Source: Eubacterium minutum ATCC 700079 (GTDB lineage Bacteria > Bacillota > Clostridia > Peptostreptococcales > Anaerovoracaceae). From it: a stretch of 32,807 nucleotides of DNA. This document shows positions 14,181-21,731 of this stretch, piece after piece. Position numbers and translations under genes: made by a program. The stretch is from assembly GCA_003433295.1 (NCBI GenBank), contig CP016202.1:1803900-1836706 (forward strand), in the 5' to 3' direction. The notes under the pieces were generated by a model, which saw only the letters and a program-made list of their open reading frames with translations, was not told where the DNA came from and ran no database searches. Position 1 is the stretch's first letter. Every line of letters starts with the position of its first letter.

Positions 14181-15749
14181 ATGAGGATCGACTTAAAACT
14201 TGAACCGCGGGGAAACTTCGTCGCTTTTGACGCATCTGACGGAGATACGGCGGAAGATGTATACCGCAAGGTTGAAAAACGGTTAAGGCATACCGTTGTC
14301 CTTGTAAAGATAAACAATAGCTATAGAGGTCTTTCGGACAAACTCAAAGAGAATGACAGAGTGGAGTTGCTGGATATAAGAAATCATGCGGCACATCTTG
14401 TTTATCAGAAAAGCTTGTGTATGGTCTATTTTGTCGCAGTCAGAAACGTGCTTGGAAAAGTTCATGTCGAAATAGAGAACTCTTTGAATCAGGGACTTTA
14501 TACCACGATAAGGACCAGATTTACGGATGATGACGTAAGGAAAATATACGGAGAAATGCGGAGGATAATATCTTCCGACATGAAAATTGTTCATATCGGA
14601 GAAAAAACCTATGAGCTTGAAGGACACAGGGAGGTTTCTGACAGATACATGGTGCCGTCCACAGGATATTTGGGGGATTTTGAAATCAGGAGATATGAGA
14701 GAGGCGTTTTACTTCGTTTTCCGTCGCAGAAATCTACCGATAAGGTGCCTGAATATGAAGATCAGCCGAGGTTGTATGAGGCCTTCAAGGAGCAGGCGCG
14801 CTGGGACAAGCTTCTTCACGTCGATTATGTCACGGATCTAAACAGGATAATCAAAAGAGGGGAAGCAAAGGAACTTATAATGCTTTCGGAGGCGCTTCAC
14901 GAGAAGAAGATTGCCGAAATTGCCGATATGATAAAGAAACGTAAAAAGAGGATAATACTCATTGCGGGACCGTCGTCTTCCGGAAAAACGACTTTTGCAA
15001 GACGACTTTGCATTCAACTTAAAGTTAACGGGATGGATGCGCTTTATCTCGGCACCGACGATTATTTTGTGGAGCGCGCGGAAACTCCTCTTGACGAAAA
15101 CGGCGAGCCGAATTATGAAGATTTAGATGCAATTGACACGGACCTTTTTAACGAGAATATGAACGATTTGCTCAGCGGGAAAGAAGTAGACCTGCCGACG
15201 TTCGATTTTATAACGGGAAGAAAGGAATATGGAAAGAGGATCACAAAACTGAAACAGGGTCAGCCCATCGTAATAGAGGGGATTCACGGACTCAACGAAA
15301 AAATGACTGAACAGATTCCGAAAGAAGCCAAGTTTAAAATATACATAAGTCCTCTGACTCAGTTGAATATCGATCCTCATTCAAGGGTCCCGACCACAGA
15401 CGCGAGAATGCTGCGCAGAATGGTCAGAGATCATCAGTTCAGAAATCACGGCGCCGTGGGCACCATTGCAGACTGGCCGAAGGTCAGAGCAGGAGAAGAT
15501 AAGAATATATTTCCTTACAACGGAGAGGCGGATATTCTTTTCAATTCATATCACGTCTACGAAATTGCCGTACTTAAAAAGTATGCGGCTCCGATGCTGG
15601 AAGCGATAGAACCGACGGAACCGGAGTATGCGGAAGCAAAAAGGCTTCTGGGTTTTTTGAGTTTCTTTGATGTTATAGAAGATGATTCCGCTATTCTTGC
15701 AAACTCGATAATCAGGGAGTTCATCGGCGGAAGCATTTACGTAGATTGA
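14181..15749 (+). CDS. Nucleoside (uridine) kinase fused to TGS/SAD-like domains
   Basis: This 522-residue protein ends with a uridine/phosphoribulokinase-type P-loop kinase: Walker A GPSSSGKTT near 263-271, DDYFVER, TFDFITG and IEGIHGLN. That domain would phosphorylate uridine or a related nucleoside. Residues 1-65 resemble the TGS domain and 70-200 the second additional domain of threonyl-tRNA synthetase. The editing HxxxH is degenerate here (NHAAH), so hydrolysis of mischarged tRNA is unlikely. This fusion is a known clostridial architecture of unknown ligand; the N-terminus may sense an RNA or nucleotide. ATG follows GAAAGGG by about 11 bases. It is a single-gene unit. Confidence 0.9.
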   Translation: MRIDLKLEPRGNFVAFDASDGDTAEDVYRKVEKRLRHTVVLVKINNSYRGLSDKLKENDRVELLDIRNHAAHLVYQKSLCMVYFVAVRNVLGKVHVEIENSLNQGLYTTIRTRFTDDDVRKIYGEMRRIISSDMKIVHIGEKTYELEGHREVSDRYMVPSTGYLGDFEIRRYERGVLLRFPSQKSTDKVPEYEDQPRLYEAFKEQARWDKLLHVDYVTDLNRIIKRGEAKELIMLSEALHEKKIAEIADMIKKRKKRIILIAGPSSSGKTTFARRLCIQLKVNGMDALYLGTDDYFVERAETPLDENGEPNYEDLDAIDTDLFNENMNDLLSGKEVDLPTFDFITGRKEYGKRITKLKQGQPIVIEGIHGLNEKMTEQIPKEAKFKIYISPLTQLNIDPHSRVPTTDARMLRRMVRDHQFRNHGAVGTIADWPKVRAGEDKNIFPYNGEADILFNSYHVYEIAVLKKYAAPMLEAIEPTEPEYAEAKRLLGFLSFFDVIEDDSAILANSIIREFIGGSIYVD

Positions 15750-15778
15750 ATTACCGGAAACACCGCGAAGAGCCCATC

Positions 15779-15841
15779 CCTTGGTCGGTAGTGTCGCCCC
15801 CTCGGTCGGAAATACCGCCTCCTTGATCGGGAATACCGCGA
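15779..15841. repeat. Three tandem degenerate 21-bp repeats
   Basis: Units at 15779-15799, 15800-15820 and 15821-15841 follow the pattern CCTYGGTCGGNANTNYCGCC with exact 21-bp spacing. A more degenerate fourth copy may lie upstream near 15751. They occupy the gap after the uridine kinase gene. No coding sense is seen. Confidence 0.7.
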
Positions 15842-15883
15842 GAAAAGCGGGTGCTTAACGTGTACACGGTCAGAAGACCATAT

Positions 15884-15931
15884 TTAACCGCATGTCGCCG
15901 CAATCCGATTTTTGCCGCGACATGCGGTTAA
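15884..15931. terminator. Strong 15-bp hairpin between convergent genes
   Basis: TTAACCGCATGTCGC (15884-15898) pairs perfectly with 15917-15931, and an inner GCAA:TTGC can extend it. It lies between the ends of the kinase (plus) and aldolase (minus) genes, so it could end both transcripts. A strong U-tract is missing on both strands. Confidence 0.6.
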
Positions 15932-15968
15932 GTGCAATCGCTACGGTTTTAAGTCTTGCCTGAGTCGA

Positions 15969-17000
15969 TTAAAGGATGGAGAGCAGAGCCTTGACGTCTG
16001 CGATGTCGGTTGCCCAACTCGTGCAGAATCTGATTACGGTATGGTCGTCATCATACTTTTCCGCATATTCATATACGACTTTTTCGGCAAGAGGTTCCAG
16101 CTTCTCGTTTTCGATGATTACAAAGACCTGATTTGTAGGTGAGCGGAAGTAAAGTCTGTATCCTTTTTCCGCAAGTCCCCGCTGCAGCAGGTTGGCGGCT
16201 TTGAGCGCCGGAATTCCTATTCTGCCGTATAGTCCGTCCTCGAAGAGTACGCCGTACTGTATGCCGTGCAGTCTTCCCTTTGCGAGGCAGGCGCCGTGCT
16301 GTTTTATTATAGGGAAGAAATCTTCGATAATGCTTTTGTCCGGCAGAACTACGGCTTCACCGAAGAGAGCTCCGCATTTCGTACCGCCTATATAGAAAAC
16401 ATCGCAATTTGATGCCAGATCCGCAAGACTTACATCGTTTTCCGGACTTGCAAGCGCATACGCAAGTCGTGCGCCGTCTACAAAAAACAGAATGTGGTTT
16501 CTCTTGCATATGTCGTGAAGTTCAACCAGTTCTTCTTTGGAATACAGAGTCCCGTATTCCGTCGGCTGAGAGATGTAAAGCGCCCCGGGATGAACCATGT
16601 GATCACGGTTCTCGTCGTCGTTGAACTCCTTGATGAATGTCTTTAAAGTGTCAACTTCGATTTTCCCCGTTTTGTGCGGCAATGACAGAACTTTATGCCC
16701 GAAAAGTTCTACGGCCCCCGCTTCATGCGTATTTACATGTCCGCTTTCTGCCGAAATAACGCCCTCATAGGATTTCAGCAGTGCTGCCAGTATGGTGGAA
16801 TTTGCCTGTGTACCTCCTACCATGAAGTGGACACTTCCGTCCGGACAATCGCAGGCACTCAGTATCATGGATTCCGCCTCTTTGCAGAATTCATCCTCAC
16901 CGTATCCGACGCTCTTGGTGAGATTGGTTTCCATAAGTTTTAAGAGTATAAGAGGGTGAGCTCCCTCCATATAGTCCGATGCAAAGTTTAATTTTTCCAT
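15969..17000 (-). CDS. Low-specificity L-threonine aldolase family enzyme
   Basis: This 343-residue PLP enzyme (fold type I) would cleave L-threonine or L-allo-threonine to glycine and acetaldehyde. The N-terminal NFASDYMEGAHP replaces the more usual DxxSDN-start; VGGTQANS binds the PLP phosphate; FFVDGARLA holds the Asp and Arg that contact PLP; and the Schiff-base Lys208 sits in GGTKCGA. Length is normal. The start is preceded by a G-rich ACGGGGG. It lies alone on the minus strand behind its own promoter, convergent with the uridine kinase gene. A related beta-eliminating or aldol activity cannot be excluded. Confidence 0.92.
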   Translation of the reverse strand: MEKLNFASDYMEGAHPLILLKLMETNLTKSVGYGEDEFCKEAESMILSACDCPDGSVHFMVGGTQANSTILAALLKSYEGVISAESGHVNTHEAGAVELFGHKVLSLPHKTGKIEVDTLKTFIKEFNDDENRDHMVHPGALYISQPTEYGTLYSKEELVELHDICKRNHILFFVDGARLAYALASPENDVSLADLASNCDVFYIGGTKCGALFGEAVVLPDKSIIEDFFPIIKQHGACLAKGRLHGIQYGVLFEDGLYGRIGIPALKAANLLQRGLAEKGYRLYFRSPTNQVFVIIENEKLEPLAEKVVYEYAEKYDDDHTVIRFCTSWATDIADVKALLSIL

Positions 17001-17046
17001 AGGATAACCCCCGTAATCTTTTAATTTTTCTAAACTCTTATAAGGT

Positions 17047-17075
17047 ATGATAACACAGATATGCTTTTTTGTGAA
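17047..17075 (-). promoter_or_regulatory. Promoter of the threonine aldolase gene
   Basis: On the minus strand TTCACA (17070-17075, five of six -35 matches) is followed after 17 bp by TATCAT (17047-17052), with TGT directly before it forming an extended -10. It lies 47 bp before the start codon and just beyond the terminator of the upstream gene. Confidence 0.7.
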
Positions 17076-17077
17076 CG

Positions 17078-17114
17078 AAAAACCCCCGAAACAGCGATTT
17101 TAGCTGTTCGGGGG
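17078..17114 (-). terminator. Rho-independent terminator of the desulfoferrodoxin gene
   Basis: Read on the minus strand, CCCCCGAACAGC pairs with GCTGTTTCGGGGG (one bulged base) and is followed directly by TTTTT (17078-17082). It lies about 80 bp after the desulfoferrodoxin stop and separates it from the aldolase promoter. Confidence 0.85.
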
Positions 17115-17195
17115 TACAGTAATATTTTGTTGTTTCTCTTTTATGCTTTAATTTACGTACGGTAAGCAGCGTGAGTTTACCGTGGGTTCAAAGCA

Positions 17196-17573
17196 TTAGA
17201 GTGCGGTTTTCCAAAGTCCGTGCAGGTTACAATACTCATAAACCGCTACGGCTTTATCGCCGTCCGCAAGAGAAAATACAGATTCCGGTTTATCGGTAGG
17301 CTTCAGGTACCTGATCTGAAGTGAGTTTTCCGTTTCCAGAATGATGAGTTCGATGTAGTGTTCATCCATCATGGGATGTTCCACGCTTCCGACCCTGACC
17401 GACACCTTGCTTCCGTCAACGTTCACTACAGGCACATGCTTTTCCCGTGCCGCATCGACTGTGTTCGCTTCCAGCCTGTTCATAGGTTCTCCGCAACAGA
17501 CCACCGGAACTCCTGAATTGTGTGCCATAACGACGATATTTCCGCAATGTGAGCATTTATACATTTCCAACAT
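17196..17573 (-). CDS. dfx: Desulfoferrodoxin (superoxide reductase, class I)
   Basis: This 125-residue cytoplasmic enzyme reduces superoxide to hydrogen peroxide without making oxygen, typical of anaerobes. The N-terminal desulforedoxin domain holds Cys7, Cys10, Cys27 and Cys28 (CSHC and CCGEP) for the Fe(Cys)4 centre. The catalytic centre has His in REKHVP, EHPM and DEHYIE, and Cys and His in YEYCNLHG. The length is that of class I enzymes. AGGAGGAG lies six bases before the ATG. It is transcribed alone, away from yicC, with a possible peroxide-repressor site at its promoter. Electrons may come from a rubredoxin encoded elsewhere. Confidence 0.96.
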   Translation of the reverse strand: MLEMYKCSHCGNIVVMAHNSGVPVVCCGEPMNRLEANTVDAAREKHVPVVNVDGSKVSVRVGSVEHPMMDEHYIELIILETENSLQIRYLKPTDKPESVFSLADGDKAVAVYEYCNLHGLWKTAL

Positions 17574-17619
17574 GATAATCTCCTCCTAAAAAATGTGTTT
17601 CAAAATTGATTTTACAATG

Positions 17620-17634
17620 TAATGATGATTATAT
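17620..17634 (-). promoter_or_regulatory. PerR-like box overlapping the -10 of dfx
   Basis: On the minus strand TATAAT (17628-17633) is the -10. The 15-bp sequence around it, ATATAATCATCATTA, matches the Bacillus PerR consensus TTATAATNATTATAA at 11 of 14 specified bases. PerR control of superoxide-defence genes is established in some Clostridia. The AT-rich context makes chance matches possible, and no perR gene is in the window. Confidence 0.45.
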
Positions 17635-17735
17635 ACCCATATAGAAAAAATGCAAACAAAAATATTTAACACAATTTAATGTTGTTGCATATAATCCCCG
17701 GTCGGATTCCCTGTTTCAATCCATTCGAGGGGGGT

Positions 17736-17933
17736 GCGGACATGGGCATCAGGCAAGTCCTCGTCGCAGGCGATCGCACGTCTCACTTGCGGAAATTGAG
17801 TGGCGGCGTGAACTTGGGCATCACCGCTTCAACATCCCCTCAGACAGCGCGCCTGCTACACTTCAATTTCCTTACGCGTTTCCGGCGGTGATTACATACT
17901 GCTTCTGCGGAAAAGCCTGATGCCCATGTCCGC
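17736..17933. repeat. 198-bp element with perfect 19-bp terminal inverted repeats
   Basis: GCGGACATGGGCATCAGGC (17736-17754) is the exact reverse complement of 17915-17933. Inside are further inverted pairs: 17766-17772 with 17850-17856, 17791-17799 with 17863-17871, and 17821-17827 with 17885-17891. It lies between the divergent dfx and yicC promoters and encodes no plausible protein. It looks like a MITE-like foldback element or a long structured RNA. No target-site duplication is visible at its edges. Confidence 0.75.
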
Positions 17934-18040
17934 ATTTTGCAAAGAAATCTGAAATCCGTTCACATGTAATGCCGGGGAAAACTCCACAAAACTTGACACC
18001 GTCCCATTCGAAATCGGATTCACAAATCGACACAGGTTTA

Positions 18041-18049
18041 TGGTATAAT
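18041..18049 (+). promoter_or_regulatory. Extended -10 promoter of yicC
   Basis: TGG is followed by a perfect TATAAT (18044-18049). A TTCACA at 18019-18024 could be a -35 with a long 19-bp spacer. The gene starts 50 bp downstream. The motif is the same 10-mer as before the uridine kinase gene. Confidence 0.7.
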
Positions 18050-18099
18050 GTGGCGTATACACTGATAGCGGGAAATCCCAAAGCGGAATGGAGATTGTT

Positions 18100-18984
18100 A
18101 TGATCAAGAGCATGACCGGCTACGGACGAGGTGAATATGCCGATAAACACCGCAATGTCACGGTAGAACTGAAAGCTGTCAATCACAGGTATTGCGACAT
18201 CAATGTCAGGATTGATCGAGCGTATTCTTTTGCGGAAGAAGATATAAGGAAAACTGTTAAAAAACTCGTTAGGCGAGGTAAAGTAGAAGTTTCCGTTACG
18301 GTGGAGAACATATCCGGAAACGATGTGATCATAAAGCTGGACGAGGCCATTGCCGAGCAGTATGTCGAAAAAATGCTGAAACTTCAAGAACTTTACGGAC
18401 TTGACGGCGAAGTTGATATCGCTTTGATAGCAGGCTGTCCCGACGTTTTGAAAAAAGTTCCGGTAATGGATGAAGAAGATGAAATTAAAAGATTTCTTGC
18501 GGTTACGACGCTGAAGGCGGCTGAGAATCTTGATAAGATGAGGCGCGCTGAGGGCGAGAAACTTGCGGAAGCGTTGCTGGAGAACGGGAAAAGGATTTTT
18601 GAACTTACGGAAAGGGTCGAAAAGAGATCGGAAACCGTTCCGAAGGAATATGCCGTGAAACTGAAGAACAGAATCAGGGATATCTTGGACGAAAGCATGG
18701 AACTTTCTGATGAAAGACTGCTGACGGAAGCCGCGGTATTTGCCGATAAATGCAGCATAGATGAGGAACTCACGAGGCTGAAAAGTCACGTATGCCAGAT
18801 GGAGCGGATTGTCTCAGACGGAAGCGGCACCGATGGAAAAAGACTCGACTTTCTGGTGCAGGAAATGAACCGGGAATCGAATACCATAGGCGCAAAGGCA
18901 AGCGACCTTGAGATAACGGAATGCGTTTTGAGGATAAAGTCGGAGATAGAGAAGATTCGCGAGCAAGTTCAGAATATACAGTGA
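18100..18984 (+). CDS. yicC: YicC/YloC family endoribonuclease
   Basis: This 294-residue protein begins with the hallmark MIKSMTGYGRGE of the YicC N-terminal domain and ends with the conserved DUF1732 region (FLVQEMNRESNTIGAKASD). The family has been described as an endoribonuclease that takes part in RNA turnover. ATG at 18100 was chosen because the conserved motif begins there and GGAG lies six bases upstream; an in-frame ATG at 18088 adds four residues. It precedes gmk by 88 bp. The small remA gene that often lies between them in Firmicutes is missing here. Confidence 0.94.
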   Translation: MIKSMTGYGRGEYADKHRNVTVELKAVNHRYCDINVRIDRAYSFAEEDIRKTVKKLVRRGKVEVSVTVENISGNDVIIKLDEAIAEQYVEKMLKLQELYGLDGEVDIALIAGCPDVLKKVPVMDEEDEIKRFLAVTTLKAAENLDKMRRAEGEKLAEALLENGKRIFELTERVEKRSETVPKEYAVKLKNRIRDILDESMELSDERLLTEAAVFADKCSIDEELTRLKSHVCQMERIVSDGSGTDGKRLDFLVQEMNRESNTIGAKASDLEITECVLRIKSEIEKIREQVQNIQ

Positions 18985-19072
18985 CACGTCGGATTATCCG
19001 CGGGGGCAATCGGGGTATGAAGGCGTCATGCATTGAAACCGCATTACGCAATACAGAAAGAGGAGATAAAGT

Positions 19073-19708
19073 ATGAACTCAGAAAACCGACATTCGGGCA
19101 AACTCTTTATAGTATCGGGACCGTCCGGTGCAGGTAAGGGAACAATCTGCAAAAGACTTATAGAAGAAAGTGATCCGGGAAGAATAGAACTTTCCGTTTC
19201 CATGACCACGAGAAAAGCCCGGGTCGGAGAAGAAGAAGGCAGAAGTTACTACTTTGTCAGCAGGGAACGTTTTCTTCAAGAGGTCAAGAACGACGGTTTT
19301 ATAGAGTATGCGGAGGTTTATGAGAACTATTACGGCACACCGAAGGAGAAAGTTTTGGACAAACTGTCTCAAGGAGTCGATATTGTCTTAGAAATCGACA
19401 TTCAGGGCGCAATGAAAGTTAAGGAAGCATACCCCGAGGGTGTTTTCATTTTTATACTTCCGCCGTCAATGTCCATATTGAGAAAGAGGCTGACGGGCAG
19501 GGGCACCGACAGTCTTAAAACTATAGATATGCGCCTTGCACACACCCTGGACGAATTATCTTACATAGAAGAATACGATTACGTTGTGGTGAACGGCGAA
19601 CTGGAAGAAGCCGTAAGCCGTGTCAAAGCGATAGTTGTGGCAGAACACTCAAAAGTAACGGAAAATATAAAGAGGATTTTGATAGATAGCTACAAGGAGG
19701 AAGAATAA
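19073..19708 (+). CDS. gmk: Guanylate kinase
   Basis: This 211-residue enzyme converts GMP (or dGMP) to GDP at the expense of ATP, an essential step in nucleotide supply. The P-loop is GPSGAGKGT (16-24). The GMP-binding segment includes SVSMTTRKARVGE and the Tyr pair in GRSYYFV, and the lid contains RLTGRGTD. EIDIQGAMKV is the usual Walker B-like stretch. Length is typical. GAGGAG lies upstream of the ATG. Its stop abuts the rpoZ start, so the two are translationally coupled. Confidence 0.98.
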   Translation: MNSENRHSGKLFIVSGPSGAGKGTICKRLIEESDPGRIELSVSMTTRKARVGEEEGRSYYFVSRERFLQEVKNDGFIEYAEVYENYYGTPKEKVLDKLSQGVDIVLEIDIQGAMKVKEAYPEGVFIFILPPSMSILRKRLTGRGTDSLKTIDMRLAHTLDELSYIEEYDYVVVNGELEEAVSRVKAIVVAEHSKVTENIKRILIDSYKEEE

Positions 19709-19915
19709 ATGTTATATCCATCTATAAACAAGATAAGAAAAAAAGTCGACAGCAGATATACGCTTGTTATACTGGCTGCGCAGAGAGCGCGTGACCTTGT
19801 CGACGGCAAACCGGTACTCACGGAGAGTGAAACGGAGCGTCCCGTTTCCGTGGCCGCAAAAGAAATCGCCGAAGAGCTGATAACACCTAAAACAGAAGAT
19901 GAGAACCTGATGTAA
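19709..19915 (+). CDS. rpoZ: RNA polymerase omega subunit
   Basis: This 68-residue protein is the omega subunit that helps assemble RNA polymerase by chaperoning beta-prime. The family stretch YTLVILAAQRARDLVDG is clear (residues 19-35), followed by RPVSVAAKEIAEELI. The start codon directly follows the gmk stop, with AAGGAGGAAGA as SD within the end of gmk. The yicC-gmk-rpoZ order is typical of Firmicutes, but coaBC and priA, which usually come next, are not here. Confidence 0.96.
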   Translation: MLYPSINKIRKKVDSRYTLVILAAQRARDLVDGKPVLTESETERPVSVAAKEIAEELITPKTEDENLM

Positions 19916-19928
19916 ATTAAAAAAATCT

Positions 19929-20024
19929 TCGAATATGGGTATGTTAAAGTTCGAATAATGTTTCCTCAAAGGCAAAAATAGCTTAGTAAGTCGAATATAG
20001 TTTTTAAAGGTTGAGTAATGTCGC
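19929..20024. promoter_or_regulatory. Degenerate direct repeats upstream of the LytTR gene
   Basis: A 36-bp stretch (19929-19964) recurs imperfectly at 19991-20024. Each copy carries two TCGAATA-like motifs about 20-22 bp apart (starts near 19929, 19951, 19991 and 20011). LytTR regulators bind paired direct repeats about two helical turns apart, so these may be autoregulatory sites. The repeats are seen; the role is inferred. Confidence 0.5.
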
Positions 20025-20045
20025 ATTTAAGGTGTGGTTTTAGCG

Positions 20046-20074
20046 TTGAAAAGCGTTTATTATGAGTTTACTAT
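20046..20074 (+). promoter_or_regulatory. Promoter of the LytTR gene
   Basis: TTGAAA (20046-20051) and TACTAT (20069-20074) are separated by 17 bp and match five and four of six consensus bases. The gene starts 52 bp downstream, and the direct repeats lie just upstream. Confidence 0.55.
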
Positions 20075-20125
20075 CATTCTTGCGGTGTGCTGGTTGTCTT
20101 AATGTAATATGAGGAGGAAGTTGTT

Positions 20126-20461
20126 ATGAAGATTGATTATATACCGGTTATAACCAGAGAATATTCGAGGAAGCTCAGCGTGAGCGACATAATAATGATT
20201 GGCAGGAATAATCGTGTCATAAACATAGTTTCGGAGAAAGGGAATTTTTCCTATTACGAAAGTATGGATAACGTCTGTAAACATTTGAATTCTAACTTTT
20301 GCAGATGCATGAAAGGGTGTGTCATAAATTTGGACAAGGTCGATTGGATGTGTAAACATGAGGTACACTTTTCCAACGGTAAGAGGCTGATGCTGGCACG
20401 CGATGCTTTTACGAGAGCCAAGAAAGCTTATAATGAATACCTGAAAAACGAGGACGGTTGA
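20126..20461 (+). CDS. Stand-alone LytTR-type DNA-binding protein
   Basis: This 111-residue protein consists almost only of a LytTR DNA-binding domain. Typical stretches are SDIIMIGRNNRVINIVSE, a helix YYESMDNVCKHL, then FCRCMKGCVINLDKVDW and the closing strand FSNGKRLMLARDAF. There is no receiver domain or membrane segment, so any signal must come through a partner or abundance. It is a possible autoregulated regulator given the repeats upstream. GAGGAGG lies about eight bases before the ATG. The gene sits alone between rpoZ and rpsB, an unusual place, and its 3' end adjoins a tRNA-like sequence. Confidence 0.88.
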   Translation: MKIDYIPVITREYSRKLSVSDIIMIGRNNRVINIVSEKGNFSYYESMDNVCKHLNSNFCRCMKGCVINLDKVDWMCKHEVHFSNGKRLMLARDAFTRAKKAYNEYLKNEDG

Positions 20462-20482
20462 GGGTTCGAGTCCCCCGTGGCG
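20461..20482 (+). other. tRNA 3'-end-like fragment (T-arm)
   Basis: Directly after the LytTR stop, GGGTTCGAGTCCC reads like a tRNA T-stem-loop, followed by CCGTGGCGA where an acceptor strand would be. No matching 5' acceptor strand, D-arm or anticodon arm is seen upstream, so no complete tRNA exists here. It could be a leftover attachment site or a chance match. Confidence 0.3.
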
Positions 20483-20609
20483 AAGAACTGCCGGAGTTAT
20501 ATGCATGCGTATGGTCGGGAATGTGGAAAATCATCCGGGGATGGTGATCCTAAACTCACTTTGCAAATTAACATAAGTTTGCTTCCTTTGTTATTTTGCA
20601 ATCTGACTC

Positions 20610-20638
20610 TTGAATTGTACCGAAAAATTTTATATAAT
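20610..20638 (+). promoter_or_regulatory. Promoter of rpsB-tsf
   Basis: TTGAAT (20610-20615) and a perfect TATAAT (20633-20638) are separated by 17 bp. Transcription would begin near 20645, giving an mRNA leader of about 130 bases before rpsB. Confidence 0.75.
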
Positions 20639-20645
20639 ACCTGAT

Positions 20646-20724
20646 GTTCGCACTGAAAGCGAACTTTCAATTATCACACTCGATTATAGCAGTTGGTGCC
20701 GATGCATTTGCCAATGAACATCGG
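20646..20724 (+). promoter_or_regulatory. Structured rpsB mRNA leader
   Basis: Two hairpins are seen: GTTCGC/GCGAAC (20646-20651 with 20659-20664), right at the expected transcript start, and CCGATG/CATCGG (20699-20704 with 20719-20724). Ribosomal protein leaders often bind their own product; control by S2 is therefore possible. I do not recognise a named leader motif. Confidence 0.4.
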
Positions 20725-20776
20725 TTGGATGCTTGTTGGAATCGGGTGGGTGAATAAAACCGGGAGGAAAAAGAAA

Positions 20777-21661
20777 ATGGCAGTAATTTCAATGAAACAG
20801 TTATTGGAAGCGGGTGTTCACTTCGGACACCAGACGAGAAGATGGAACCCTAAGATGGCTCCGTACATTTTCACTGAGAGAAACGGAATCTATATAATAG
20901 ATTTGCAGAAGACGGTGAAAAAAATAGAAGAAGCATATAAGTTCATGAAAGAAGTCGGAGAATCAGGCAGCCCTGTTCTCTTTGTCGGAACGAAGAAACA
21001 GGCACAGGGCGCAATAGCCGAAGAAGCCAAAAGATGCGGTCAGTTCTTTGTGAACCAGAGATGGCTCGGCGGAATGCTGACAAACTATCAGACGATCAGC
21101 AAGAGAATAAAAAGGCTTTCCGAAATCGAAACCATGGAGGAAGACGGAACCTTTGATAAATTGTCGAAGAAGGAAGTAATTAAGCTGCGTCAGGAATACG
21201 ATAAGCTCGAGAGGTTCCTCGGAGGAATCCGTGAAATGAAAGGAATGCCGGCCGCTCTATTTGTGGTGGATCCGAAGAAAGAGAAGATCGCGGTCAAGGA
21301 AGCGCGTATTCTCAACATACCTATTGTCGGAATTGTGGACACGAACTGCGACCCTGATGATGTGGATTACATAATACCTGCAAATGATGACGCTATAAGA
21401 GCGGTAAAACTTATAACCGCGAAGATGGCGGATGCCATCATAGAGGGGAATCAAGGGGAGAGCTTTGACGAGGGCGTTGAGGATGCGCAGGAAGCCGATG
21501 CGCAGGAAACTGTTTTCGTTGACGCGCAAGAAGCCGATGCTCAGGAAGCTGTTTCCGCCGGTGCGGAAGAAACTGAGGCGCAGGGAGATGCCGTTGCAGA
21601 TACGGAAACTTCCGGAGAAACTGAGGAAGACAGCGACCGGAAAACCGGGGATGAAGAATAA
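20777..21661 (+). CDS. rpsB: 30S ribosomal protein S2 with acidic C-terminal extension
   Basis: S2 sits on the small ribosomal subunit and is needed to recruit S1. The conserved body starts [19 protein letters not shown] and includes [32 protein letters not shown] and [15 protein letters not shown], ending near residue 230. After that the protein runs on for about 60 residues with an acidic, Ala/Gln/Glu-rich tail holding two 13-residue units (DAQEADAQE...), encoded by 21482-21520 and 21521-21559. Total 294 residues is longer than usual. ATG at 20777 follows GGGAGGA; the frame is open upstream but S2 begins here. tsf follows 70 bp later. Confidence 0.97.
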   Translation: MAVISMKQLLEAGVHFGHQTRRWNPKMAPYIFTERNGIYIIDLQKTVKKIEEAYKFMKEVGESGSPVLFVGTKKQAQGAIAEEAKRCGQFFVNQRWLGGMLTNYQTISKRIKRLSEIETMEEDGTFDKLSKKEVIKLRQEYDKLERFLGGIREMKGMPAALFVVDPKKEKIAVKEARILNIPIVGIVDTNCDPDDVDYIIPANDDAIRAVKLITAKMADAIIEGNQGESFDEGVEDAQEADAQETVFVDAQEADAQEAVSAGAEETEAQGDAVADTETSGETEEDSDRKTGDEE

Positions 21662-21731
21662 TCGGCGGATCAAGATGCCGCAGGAGGATAATAACTTACA
21701 GATTTCAGGATAGTTTTGGAGGAAATAAAAG

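Noticed and set aside
17679-17891. Short plus-strand frame inside the 198-bp inverted-repeat element
   Set aside because: It has no ribosome binding site, and its sequence follows the inverted repeats instead of looking like protein.
20440-20482. A complete tRNA gene
   Set aside because: Only T-arm-like and acceptor-like bases are seen. No D-arm, anticodon arm or matching 5' acceptor strand is present.
20693-20776. Upstream extension of rpsB by 28 residues
   Set aside because: The conserved S2 sequence begins at ATG 20777 with a good SD; the upstream part is the mRNA leader.
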